64,000 nt of DNA, taken from the NCBI GenBank assembly GCA_028023455.1, contig JAQFVV010006271.1, positions 6,004,871 through 6,068,870 of the forward strand, in the 5' to 3' direction. Positions 48,046 to 58,700 of this stretch are shown here, one piece after another. A program made the position numbers and the translations under genes. A model generated the notes under the pieces. That model was not told where the DNA came from. It saw nothing but the letters and a program-made list of their open reading frames with translations, and did not search any database. How positions within the stretch are numbered: the stretch's first letter is position 1; the number at the start of each line of letters is the position of its first letter. The stretch is from Epiperipatus broadwayi. Lineage: Eukaryota; Onychophora; Udeonychophora; Euonychophora; Peripatidae.

Positions 48046-48340
48046 GAAATTTATACTGACTTTTTGATTTGGCAGGATGGCTCAGTTAGTTAGAGTGTTA
48101 CCTTAAAATTTCAATTCAAAACTCAAGAATCTAAAGGTCCAGGTTTGAATTCCATGCTAGTACTGTCACTGGTCAGGCTAGAACTACTGAAGAAGAGAGT
48201 AGAGTAATACCTCCTGCAATGTTGTGCATTTGCTAATCTGTGTACTATTATTAACAGTTAGATGTAATTGGATAATTTAAATAAAGTTTAATATTTTAAA
48301 GACATTCAATACTTAATATTAGATGATGGAAATAATCGAA
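48046..48340 (+). repeat. Tail of PLE copy E with tRNA-like A and B boxes
   Basis: GGCAGGATGGCTCAGTTAGT-TAGAG (48071-48095) is a good A-box region, and GGTTTGAATTCC (48142-48153) a good B box; their spacing of about 60 bp is longer than in a tRNA. Downstream is a body with GAAGAAGAGAGTAGAG and GTTGTGCATTTGC. It could be a tRNA-derived SINE captured as, or shared with, the PLE tail. Confidence 0.6.
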
Positions 48341-49105
48341 TATATAAATATAACTAAAATTTCATCATTACTTATCTTCAAGAAAATACAAATCCTGGTG
48401 TTTCAATAACATATTTTTTTACAATAAATTTAATTTGTATTATGCAGTGAATACATAATTTATATATATTAGTATTATATTGGTAATAGATTATCTAGAA
48501 ATTTTCTATAAATTATACAAATGTTTTCTTAGAAAAATTGTAATGATTAAACTATAATATTCTATAATCACATATTTCTAAAAAAATGCAATCATAGTTT
48601 GAGTGATTCAATATACAGAAAAATACTCAATTTTAAGTTCGTATGATTACAAACTAAAACATGTTTAATATTATTTTTCTTTATAAAAATTTGTTATAAA
48701 TACAAAAATTAAATATGTGATTAAACAGGAAATACCTGAAGCTTTCAATGAATTGCAATGCTATTACAACTATCCATTAAACCAGACAGCAGACCAATCT
48801 CTCATACTATAAATACATTAGAAACATATATGTTACAAAGCAATTATACTTCTAACTTTTAGGCTAAAGGATTGATTGTGATAGGATTGCAAATGTGATT
48901 TATCTTACTGTTAATTCCTGTTCAGTTACATAAAATCTCGCTTATTATTTACAAAAATTAAAATATTATTTCAAAAGAACAGTTTCTAGAGGAATTCATT
49001 TGAATAAGCATTGAAATAGCATCCCAATATCTTATTAAAATTACTTCTAATTATGTGTTTGACTATTTCTGTAATTTATCTTTAATTGTAAGATATTTTT
49101 TTTAA
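48341..49105. other. AT-rich non-coding DNA
   Basis: No gene or element recognised. Confidence 0.55.
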
Positions 49106-49688
49106 AAAAAAACCCAAACTTTATTTAAATATTTAACAATTACAACTAGATGAGGATTCAAGTCCAACATATAATTACAATTTTTCAAACAATATGATTG
49201 AAATTACGGTAGTGTTTTATGTGATATGATGAATGTGATGCACTGTGATTTCTTCTTAGATGGACTCTGGAATCTCTCAGCAGTATGCCCAGAGAACACT
49301 TTACCTTTTCTTTCCATTCCCCACCATATGTTTTCCCATAATTTGCCATCCCATTTCCACAAAATGATCTTTGTCAACTCTATGGCCTTTATATCTAAAT
49401 CCCTTTTATCTTTTCCTAAAGTCAGCATAAAAACCAATCCACTTTCTGTATAATCACTTTGTTCATATTTATTCTTACATAACTCCATTATTTGTACCCT
49501 TTCTGTTTTCAAGCATTTACATTCAATTAACAAATGCCTAATAATTTCTATGCCTTCCTTACACAATTTGCAGAGTAAATCACCCATATTTTTCCATTTA
49601 CATGTATATTGTCTTGTTTGAGCCTTAAACAATAAACTACTTTCCTTGCTATTGTCATAAATTAACTCACACCCAATATTCCGTTTAC

Positions 49689-49722
<34 letters not shown>

Positions 49723-49729
49723 GTAAACG

Positions 49730-49768
<39 letters not shown>

Positions 49769-50230
49769 CATTTTACTCTCAATACTAATTCTCCATCTTC
49801 CAACTCCCTATTCTTTATTAATTCATCTATTCTTTTATCCCATTCCTTACCACTATAACCCTCAACAATGCTCTTAACACAATTATCTCACCCTTTGTGC
49901 AAGTATACTGATATAAATTATTTATCCAAATCTTTTGCATACCACATTATCTTTCTCACTCATCTTGTTGCCTGCCATTACTCATAACCCAATTAAATAC
50001 TATTTTGGATATTCTTTTATTATCCATAAACTGCAACCTACCAAACATTTTTATTTTACTTTTTGCATCTCTTGTATAAAAATTTGACCATCCCATTTCT
50101 CCTTGAATTGCCTTCTTTGCTGTCCACACATCTGCATCTACTGCACGTCTGTTCAAATTCAATATTTTGTAAGACATATTATTATAGTTTGTAAGCAAGG
50201 CCTACCGAAGAACATTATCATGTAAATTTT
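49106..50230 (-). pseudogene. LINE 3' fragment, copy 2 (C-terminal region with CCHC motif)
   Basis: Minus strand, two open pieces. The first (50198-49956) has KKAIQGEMGWSNF and KMFGRLQFMDNKR, the post-RT region common in several non-LTR clades. The second (49632-49204) has the zinc-knuckle-like CKLCKEG...RHLLIEC (C-x2-C-x8-H-x4-C). Between them is a (TA)n palindrome at 49677-49763. The 3' end has AATAAAG followed by a T-rich run near 49106-49130. The same family is present at 5600-6240. The clade is uncertain (L1/CR1/Jockey-like). Truncated and frameshifted, so inactive. Confidence 0.75.
49677..49735. repeat. (TA)n-centred palindrome in LINE copy 2
   Basis: ATTCCGTTTACTTCTATA... is mirrored by ...TATAGAAGTAAACGGAAT around a TA run, followed by another TA run to 49763. 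In the LINE, the arm sequence CCGTTTACTTCTATA should occur once, so the second arm is a local inverted duplication. Confidence 0.9.
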
Positions 50231-50654
50231 TATAAGAACTGTAATAATAATCAAAATTAGTTTCATTGCTCACAGATTTCTTAAATTATGATGGTTTTAT
50301 TTTCATTCACTTTTATACATGTTTCTTCTCCACAACTATTCATGGTATCATATATGTTTTCATTTAGATCAATGAATCTTTATTTCTAGAATAATCCCAA
50401 AACATATCAAATTTATATGAATATTGTAAAAATAATGCAGTTTGTTAGATACAAAATATCTACAATTCTTTATATGATTACTAAGTCATGACAACACTAA
50501 CTAACATTTATTTTGTCAGGTGTATCTACTATTTGCTGCACTCCTGTGTTTAGGTCAAGTTATTTACATTTATTATTTTTTTTCAAATGTTTTGATTCTC
50601 TTTTTAAATATAATATCATGTTGTGTTATTCTACTGAATAATGATCTTTTAGTT
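50231..50654. other. AT-rich non-coding DNA
   Basis: No gene or element recognised. Confidence 0.55.
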
Positions 50655-51062
50655 TCTAAAACAGGCAAAACTCACTATACATATGCCACGCACAACAAGC
50701 TAGAGTAATCAATGGATGCCAGAAGGCTTGTGTGTAAAATCCCCATCTAGTGCCTACTCATTCAATATCCCCATACTAGTTTCTGACTTGTGGCCTGGAT
50801 CTGAGAGTACTGCATCTAGATCCTAAGATCTGGATGCAGTGCTCTCAGATCCAAGGCACCTTACTGATGGAGGCCACAATCCAAAAACTAGTCTGGGGAT
50901 ATTGGATGAGTAGGCACTAGACGGGGATTTTATATTCACAAGCCTTCTGGCATCCATTGATTACTCTAGCTTGCTGTGTGTGGCATATGAATAGTGAGTT
51001 TTGCCTGTTTTAACAACAGTTATACACAAGCATAAGAGATGGTCGTCATGTGATGTTTATCT
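50655..51062. repeat. Hammerhead repeat family 2, inverted pair
   Basis: The left copy (about 50655-50830, minus) and right copy (about 50830-51062, plus) meet head to head near ATCTAGATCCTAAGATCTGG. In the left copy the segment holding the left stem I strand and the CUGAUGA core has been deleted, while GAAACTAGT and the tail remain. The right copy is more complete and ends GTCATGTGATGTTTA. Confidence 0.75.
50849..50907 (+). ncRNA. Hammerhead motif, family 2, core slightly mutated
   Basis: Outer stem I ATCCA/TGGAT, inner stem I weakened (ACCTTA/TGGGGA), core CTGATGG (A9 changed to G), AAAA in place of GAAA, then ACTAGTC. Stem II is eroded (GGC/ATCC). Predicted inactive. Confidence 0.55.
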
Positions 51063-52140
51063 TTTAGTTTCATATGATCATCCCCTTTCACTTATGGAAT
51101 GTCAAACAATATATATGGACACTACTATAATTTTGGATCTTTAAGCAAATGAATGATTATATATCTTGGAAATCAATTTTACTTATAATACTTATGAAGT
51201 TTCTTTACAAAATCTTAATATTATCGCCATATTTAAAGTTATATACTTTATCCAGAGATGCCACAGACAGGTTAATTGACAAAATAATTATGCCACAAAT
51301 ATAAAAAAATATTATTGAATACCACTTCTTAATGAAAATCAAATATGTAAAAAACTTTCTTTTCAATAATTTTAATTTAGAATATCAGGTATGGTGTAAA
51401 CAAATCAGCATTCCAAAAAGACATTTTCATACAGCACATTACTGCATATAACAAACTACTAAGAAATAAATAAATATTTTACTAAAGAATACTCATTAGT
51501 AGTAAACTCTGTGATGTTTTATTATGGTCATGGTACAGGTCACATTAAACTGCAACTTAACAAAATTTTAAGACGTAATGGATATCAACAATAGAATATT
51601 CTTAATTCAGATTATATTTTATATTTACCCAGACATACTATTGTCAACCATTCACAGCAAATTATTAAGAAATACACAATACATAAATTGACATGGTTGT
51701 AAGTAATTCTGAGACCATTTCAAACTTTGGATGATTAAATTACAATTAATATTCTCCCTTGGCATAAACATACATGAATAATTTTGCATTTTACTTCTTA
51801 AATCATTTTATATAAGTTCAGTTATATATAAAAGTCAGTCACTATTGACAACAGAATATAAATTATCATTACTTTTAAATACTAATAATAATTTCTCAAA
51901 AGTTGACTTTTTTTATAGCAAATCATACAATTATTTATTTAATTAGTTATACTTTTTATGTTCAAAATTATATAATCTCCAATTCAAATTCTAACTACAC
52001 ATACTTGTTACTAATCTACACACAAATATTTAATACATTTTATTTTTAATAATTAATAAATTCATTCTAATTTAAGGTTATAATATAATTTTTTATAACA
52101 TGAATATTATATTATTCAAGTGACTTTTTATCTTAGATTC
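51063..52140. other. AT-rich non-coding DNA
   Basis: No gene or element recognised. Confidence 0.55.
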
Positions 52141-52149
52141 TTTTATTAA

Positions 52150-52396
52150 TTATTTTTTATTCATGAGGCAAATATGCCTATATCCTGCACATCCCTTTTC
52201 TGTGTATTGAAATGGACAGGGTCCTATACATGAGGAGTCAGAATAACTTAAAGTCCACATGGGCATGATAGTAATATTGGCATCAACATGGGATTTAATG
52301 TGTTTCATCATCAGATTTTTAATGGTAAGGATGGCTGAAGAGTTGAAGGATTGAGTAGATTGAAATCTGTCCATTAAGATTTGAAGATTTGCTATT
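52150..52396 (-). CDS. Candidate 3'-terminal exon of an unidentified host gene
   Basis: An open frame on the minus strand ends at TAA (52152-52150) and is preceded by an acceptor-like site (GTTTATATTAG, AG at 52398-52397) after a short T-containing stretch. About 82 codons follow, with balanced composition unlike the AT-driven chance frames: ILMDRFQSTQSFNSS, LTIKNLMMKHIKSHV, MPMWTLSYSDSSC and a cysteine-rich end (CIGPCPFQYTEKGC, then YRHIC). AATAAA-type signals lie just after the stop. I do not recognise the protein; the Cys pattern suggests a secreted or extracellular domain. If spliced as drawn, the intron upstream holds the ribozyme satellite, whose first unit begins about 30 bp away. No upstream exon is in the window. 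It may still be a chance frame or transposon. Confidence 0.4.
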
Positions 52397-52522
52397 CTAA
52401 TATAAACTGAGCATATATATATATATATGTCCACAGATGGCGTTCTACCAAAAACGCCCATCAAGCGTATGTTTTGTTTACATAAACATCAGAGTAGTTA
52501 GTATTCACTATCTCTAACTATA

Positions 52523-52580
52523 ATTCCACTTTCAGATCATGATTTCAAGCTATTTGCTATCGTCAGTGAAAGACAGGAAT
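52523..52580 (-). ncRNA. Hammerhead ribozyme in each satellite unit (first of 28)
   Basis: Minus strand, 58 nt: outer stem I ATTCC (52580-52576), loop TGT, inner stem I CTTTCA, core CTGACGA (52566-52560), stem II AGC / AAATA / GCT inside a U-U apposition, GAAA, stem III A-T-C / AT / G-A-T, cleavage triplet ATC with C17 opposite 52535, inner stem I TGAAAG, single T, outer stem I GGAAT (52527-52523). All invariant core bases are present and N7 is C. The motif repeats every 409 bp; the last complete copy is 63566-63623. Cleavage of a minus-strand transcript would release 409-nt monomers. Confidence 0.82.
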
Positions 52581-52692
52581 AAAGAAACTAGATCTAAATA
52601 CAAACTCTGAGCGTTTATGAAACAATTTCTATTCAGCTTGCAAGCGTGAATTTTTTAGACACGTAATGTCTTCAAACTCAGCATAGCAAACC

Positions 52693-52723
52693 AGATAGCT
52701 ATATGGGTCTGATCTCAGTTCAG
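52693..52723 (-). other. Conserved box in each satellite unit (first copy)
   Basis: Minus strand CTGAACT-GA-GATCAG then ACCCATATAGCTATCT, 126 nt upstream of the ribozyme core, the same order and orientation as in families 1 and 2. Repeats every 409 bp. Confidence 0.75.
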
Positions 52724-55700
52724 CATCACCACATAGTAGAAGCCTCTGCAATCTATATCATTGCAAGAAAGACCTCAAAGGTACATTTATGATAAACAAA
52801 AATGCAAGTTAAAAAACTTGCTAACGCTTGTATTTATGTCCACAGATGGCGTTCTACCAAAAACGCCCATCAAGCGTATGTTTTGTTTACATAAACGTCA
52901 GAGTAGTTAGTATTCACTATCTCTAACTATAATTCCACTTTCAGATCATGATTTCAAGCTATTTGCTATCGTCAGTGAAAGACAGGAATAAAGAAACTAG
53001 ATCTAAATACAAACTCTGAGCGTTTATGAAACAATTTCTATTCAGCTTGCAAGCGTGAATTTTTTAGACACGTAATGTCTTCAAACTCAGCATAGCAAAC
53101 CAGATAGCTATATGGGTCTGATCTCAGTTCAGCATCACCACATAGTAGAAGCCTCTGCAATCTATATCATTGCAAGAAAGACCTCAAAGGTACATTTATG
53201 ATAAACAAAAATGCAAGTTAAAAAACTTGCTAACGCTTGTATTTATGTCCACAGATGGCGTTCTACCAAAAACGCCCATCAAGCGTATGTTTTGTTTACA
53301 TAAACGTCAGAGTAGTTAGTATTCACTATCTCTAACTATAATTCCACTTTCAGATCATGATTTCAAGCTATTTGCTATCGTCAGTGAAAGACAGGAATAA
53401 AGAAACTAGATCTAAATACAAACTCTGAGCGTTTATGAAACAATTTCTATTCAGCTTGCAAGCGTGAATTTTTTAGACACGTAATGTCTTCAAACTCAGC
53501 ATAGCAAACCAGATAGCTATATGGGTCTGATCTCAGTTCAGCATCACCACATAGTAGAAGCCTCTGCAATCTATATCATTGCAAGAAAGACCTCAAAGGT
53601 ACATTTATGATAAACAAAAATGCAAGTTAAAAAACTTGCTAACGCTTGTATTTATGTCCACAGATGGCGTTCTACCAAAAACGCCCATCAAGCGTATGTT
53701 TTGTTTACATAAACGTCAGAGTAGTTAGTATTCACTATCTCTAACTATAATTCCACTTTCAGATCATGATTTCAAGCTATTTGCTATCGTCAGTGAAAGA
53801 CAGGAATAAAGAAACTAGATCTAAATACAAACTCTGAGCGTTTATGAAACAATTTCTATTCAGCTTGCAAGCGTGAATTTTTTAGACACGTAATGTCTTC
53901 AAACTCAGCATAGCAAACCAGATAGCTATATGGGTCTGATCTCAGTTCAGCATCACCACATAGTAGAAGCCTCTGCAATCTATATCATTGCAAGAAAGAC
54001 CTCAAAGGTACATTTATGATAAACAAAAATGCAAGTTAAAAAACTTGCTAACGCTTGTATTTATGTCCACAGATGGCGTTCTACCAAAAACGCCCATCAA
54101 GCGTATGTTTTGTTTACATAAACGTCAGAGTAGTTAGTATTCACTATCTCTAACTATAATTCCACTTTCAGATCATGATTTCAAGCTATTTGCTATCGTC
54201 AGTGAAAGACAGGAATAAAGAAACTAGATCTAAATACAAACTCTGAGCGTTTATGAAACAATTTCTATTCAGCTTGCAAGCGTGAATTTTTTAGACACGT
54301 AATGTCTTCAAACTCAGCATAGCAAACCAGATAGCTATATGGGTCTGATCTCAGTTCAGCATCACCACATAGTAGAAGCCTCTGCAATCTATATCATTGC
54401 AAGAAAGACCTCAAAGGTACATTTATGATAAACAAAAATGCAAGTTAAAAAACTTGCTAACGCTTGTATTTATGTCCACAGATGGCGTTCTACCAAAAAC
54501 GCCCATCAAGCGTATGTTTTGTTTACATAAACGTCAGAGTAGTTAGTATTCACTATCTCTAACTATAATTCCACTTTCAGATCATGATTTCAAGCTATTT
54601 GCTATCGTCAGTGAAAGACAGGAATAAAGAAACTAGATCTAAATACAAACTCTGAGCGTTTATGAAACAATTTCTATTCAGCTTGCAAGCGTGAATTTTT
54701 TAGACACGTAATGTCTTCAAACTCAGCATAGCAAACCAGATAGCTATATGGGTCTGATCTCAGTTCAGCATCACCACATAGTAGAAGCCTCTGCAATCTA
54801 TATCATTGCAAGAAAGACCTCAAAGGTACATTTATGATAAACAAAAATGCAAGTTAAAAAACTTGCTAACGCTTGTATTTATGTCCACAGATGGCGTTCT
54901 ACCAAAAACGCCCATCAAGCGTATGTTTTGTTTACATAAACGTCAGAGTAGTTAGTATTCACTATCTCTAACTATAATTCCACTTTCAGATCATGATTTC
55001 AAGCTATTTGCTATCGTCAGTGAAAGACAGGAATAAAGAAACTAGATCTAAATACAAACTCTGAGCGTTTATGAAACAATTTCTATTCAGCTTGCAAGCG
55101 TGAATTTTTTAGACACGTAATGTCTTCAAACTCAGCATAGCAAACCAGATAGCTATATGGGTCTGATCTCAGTTCAGCATCACCACATAGTAGAAGCCTC
55201 TGCAATCTATATCATTGCAAGAAAGACCTCAAAGGTACATTTATGATAAACAAAAATGCAAGTTAAAAAACTTGCTAACGCTTGTATTTATGTCCACAGA
55301 TGGCGTTCTACCAAAAACGCCCATCAAGCGTATGTTTTGTTTACATAAACGTCAGAGTAGTTAGTATTCACTATCTCTAACTATAATTCCACTTTCAGAT
55401 CATGATTTCAAGCTATTTGCTATCGTCAGTGAAAGACAGGAATAAAGAAACTAGATCTAAATACAAACTCTGAGCGTTTATGAAACAATTTCTATTCAGC
55501 TTGCAAGCGTGAATTTTTTAGACACGTAATGTCTTCAAACTCAGCATAGCAAACCAGATAGCTATATGGGTCTGATCTCAGTTCAGCATCACCACATAGT
55601 AGAAGCCTCTGCAATCTATATCATTGCAAGAAAGACCTCAAAGGTACATTTATGATAAACAAAAATGCAAGTTAAAAAACTTGCTAACGCTTGTATTTAT

Positions 55701-58700
55701 GTCCACAGATGGCGTTCTACCAAAAACGCCCATCAAGCGTATGTTTTGTTTACATAAACGTCAGAGTAGTTAGTATTCACTATCTCTAACTATAATTCCA
55801 CTTTCAGATCATGATTTCAAGCTATTTGCTATCGTCAGTGAAAGACAGGAATAAAGAAACTAGATCTAAATACAAACTCTGAGCGTTTATGAAACAATTT
55901 CTATTCAGCTTGCAAGCGTGAATTTTTTAGACACGTAATGTCTTCAAACTCAGCATAGCAAACCAGATAGCTATATGGGTCTGATCTCAGTTCAGCATCA
56001 CCACATAGTAGAAGCCTCTGCAATCTATATCATTGCAAGAAAGACCTCAAAGGTACATTTATGATAAACAAAAATGCAAGTTAAAAAACTTGCTAACGCT
56101 TGTATTTATGTCCACAGATGGCGTTCTACCAAAAACGCCCATCAAGCGTATGTTTTGTTTACATAAACGTCAGAGTAGTTAGTATTCACTATCTCTAACT
56201 ATAATTCCACTTTCAGATCATGATTTCAAGCTATTTGCTATCGTCAGTGAAAGACAGGAATAAAGAAACTAGATCTAAATACAAACTCTGAGCGTTTATG
56301 AAACAATTTCTATTCAGCTTGCAAGCGTGAATTTTTTAGACACGTAATGTCTTCAAACTCAGCATAGCAAACCAGATAGCTATATGGGTCTGATCTCAGT
56401 TCAGCATCACCACATAGTAGAAGCCTCTGCAATCTATATCATTGCAAGAAAGACCTCAAAGGTACATTTATGATAAACAAAAATGCAAGTTAAAAAACTT
56501 GCTAACGCTTGTATTTATGTCCACAGATGGCGTTCTACCAAAAACGCCCATCAAGCGTATGTTTTGTTTACATAAACGTCAGAGTAGTTAGTATTCACTA
56601 TCTCTAACTATAATTCCACTTTCAGATCATGATTTCAAGCTATTTGCTATCGTCAGTGAAAGACAGGAATAAAGAAACTAGATCTAAATACAAACTCTGA
56701 GCGTTTATGAAACAATTTCTATTCAGCTTGCAAGCGTGAATTTTTTAGACACGTAATGTCTTCAAACTCAGCATAGCAAACCAGATAGCTATATGGGTCT
56801 GATCTCAGTTCAGCATCACCACATAGTAGAAGCCTCTGCAATCTATATCATTGCAAGAAAGACCTCAAAGGTACATTTATGATAAACAAAAATGCAAGTT
56901 AAAAAACTTGCTAACGCTTGTATTTATGTCCACAGATGGCGTTCTACCAAAAACGCCCATCAAGCGTATGTTTTGTTTACATAAACGTCAGAGTAGTTAG
57001 TATTCACTATCTCTAACTATAATTCCACTTTCAGATCATGATTTCAAGCTATTTGCTATCGTCAGTGAAAGACAGGAATAAAGAAACTAGATCTAAATAC
57101 AAACTCTGAGCGTTTATGAAACAATTTCTATTCAGCTTGCAAGCGTGAATTTTTTAGACACGTAATGTCTTCAAACTCAGCATAGCAAACCAGATAGCTA
57201 TATGGGTCTGATCTCAGTTCAGCATCACCACATAGTAGAAGCCTCTGCAATCTATATCATTGCAAGAAAGACCTCAAAGGTACATTTATGATAAACAAAA
57301 ATGCAAGTTAAAAAACTTGCTAACGCTTGTATTTATGTCCACAGATGGCGTTCTACCAAAAACGCCCATCAAGCGTATGTTTTGTTTACATAAACGTCAG
57401 AGTAGTTAGTATTCACTATCTCTAACTATAATTCCACTTTCAGATCATGATTTCAAGCTATTTGCTATCGTCAGTGAAAGACAGGAATAAAGAAACTAGA
57501 TCTAAATACAAACTCTGAGCGTTTATGAAACAATTTCTATTCAGCTTGCAAGCGTGAATTTTTTAGACACGTAATGTCTTCAAACTCAGCATAGCAAACC
57601 AGATAGCTATATGGGTCTGATCTCAGTTCAGCATCACCACATAGTAGAAGCCTCTGCAATCTATATCATTGCAAGAAAGACCTCAAAGGTACATTTATGA
57701 TAAACAAAAATGCAAGTTAAAAAACTTGCTAACGCTTGTATTTATGTCCACAGATGGCGTTCTACCAAAAACGCCCATCAAGCGTATGTTTTGTTTACAT
57801 AAACGTCAGAGTAGTTAGTATTCACTATCTCTAACTATAATTCCACTTTCAGATCATGATTTCAAGCTATTTGCTATCGTCAGTGAAAGACAGGAATAAA
57901 GAAACTAGATCTAAATACAAACTCTGAGCGTTTATGAAACAATTTCTATTCAGCTTGCAAGCGTGAATTTTTTAGACACGTAATGTCTTCAAACTCAGCA
58001 TAGCAAACCAGATAGCTATATGGGTCTGATCTCAGTTCAGCATCACCACATAGTAGAAGCCTCTGCAATCTATATCATTGCAAGAAAGACCTCAAAGGTA
58101 CATTTATGATAAACAAAAATGCAAGTTAAAAAACTTGCTAACGCTTGTATTTATGTCCACAGATGGCGTTCTACCAAAAACGCCCATCAAGCGTATGTTT
58201 TGTTTACATAAACGTCAGAGTAGTTAGTATTCACTATCTCTAACTATAATTCCACTTTCAGATCATGATTTCAAGCTATTTGCTATCGTCAGTGAAAGAC
58301 AGGAATAAAGAAACTAGATCTAAATACAAACTCTGAGCGTTTATGAAACAATTTCTATTCAGCTTGCAAGCGTGAATTTTTTAGACACGTAATGTCTTCA
58401 AACTCAGCATAGCAAACCAGATAGCTATATGGGTCTGATCTCAGTTCAGCATCACCACATAGTAGAAGCCTCTGCAATCTATATCATTGCAAGAAAGACC
58501 TCAAAGGTACATTTATGATAAACAAAAATGCAAGTTAAAAAACTTGCTAACGCTTGTATTTATGTCCACAGATGGCGTTCTACCAAAAACGCCCATCAAG
58601 CGTATGTTTTGTTTACATAAACGTCAGAGTAGTTAGTATTCACTATCTCTAACTATAATTCCACTTTCAGATCATGATTTCAAGCTATTTGCTATCGTCA

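Noticed and set aside
49226-49453. 75-codon plus-strand frame
   Set aside because: It is the antisense of the LINE C-terminal region on the minus strand.
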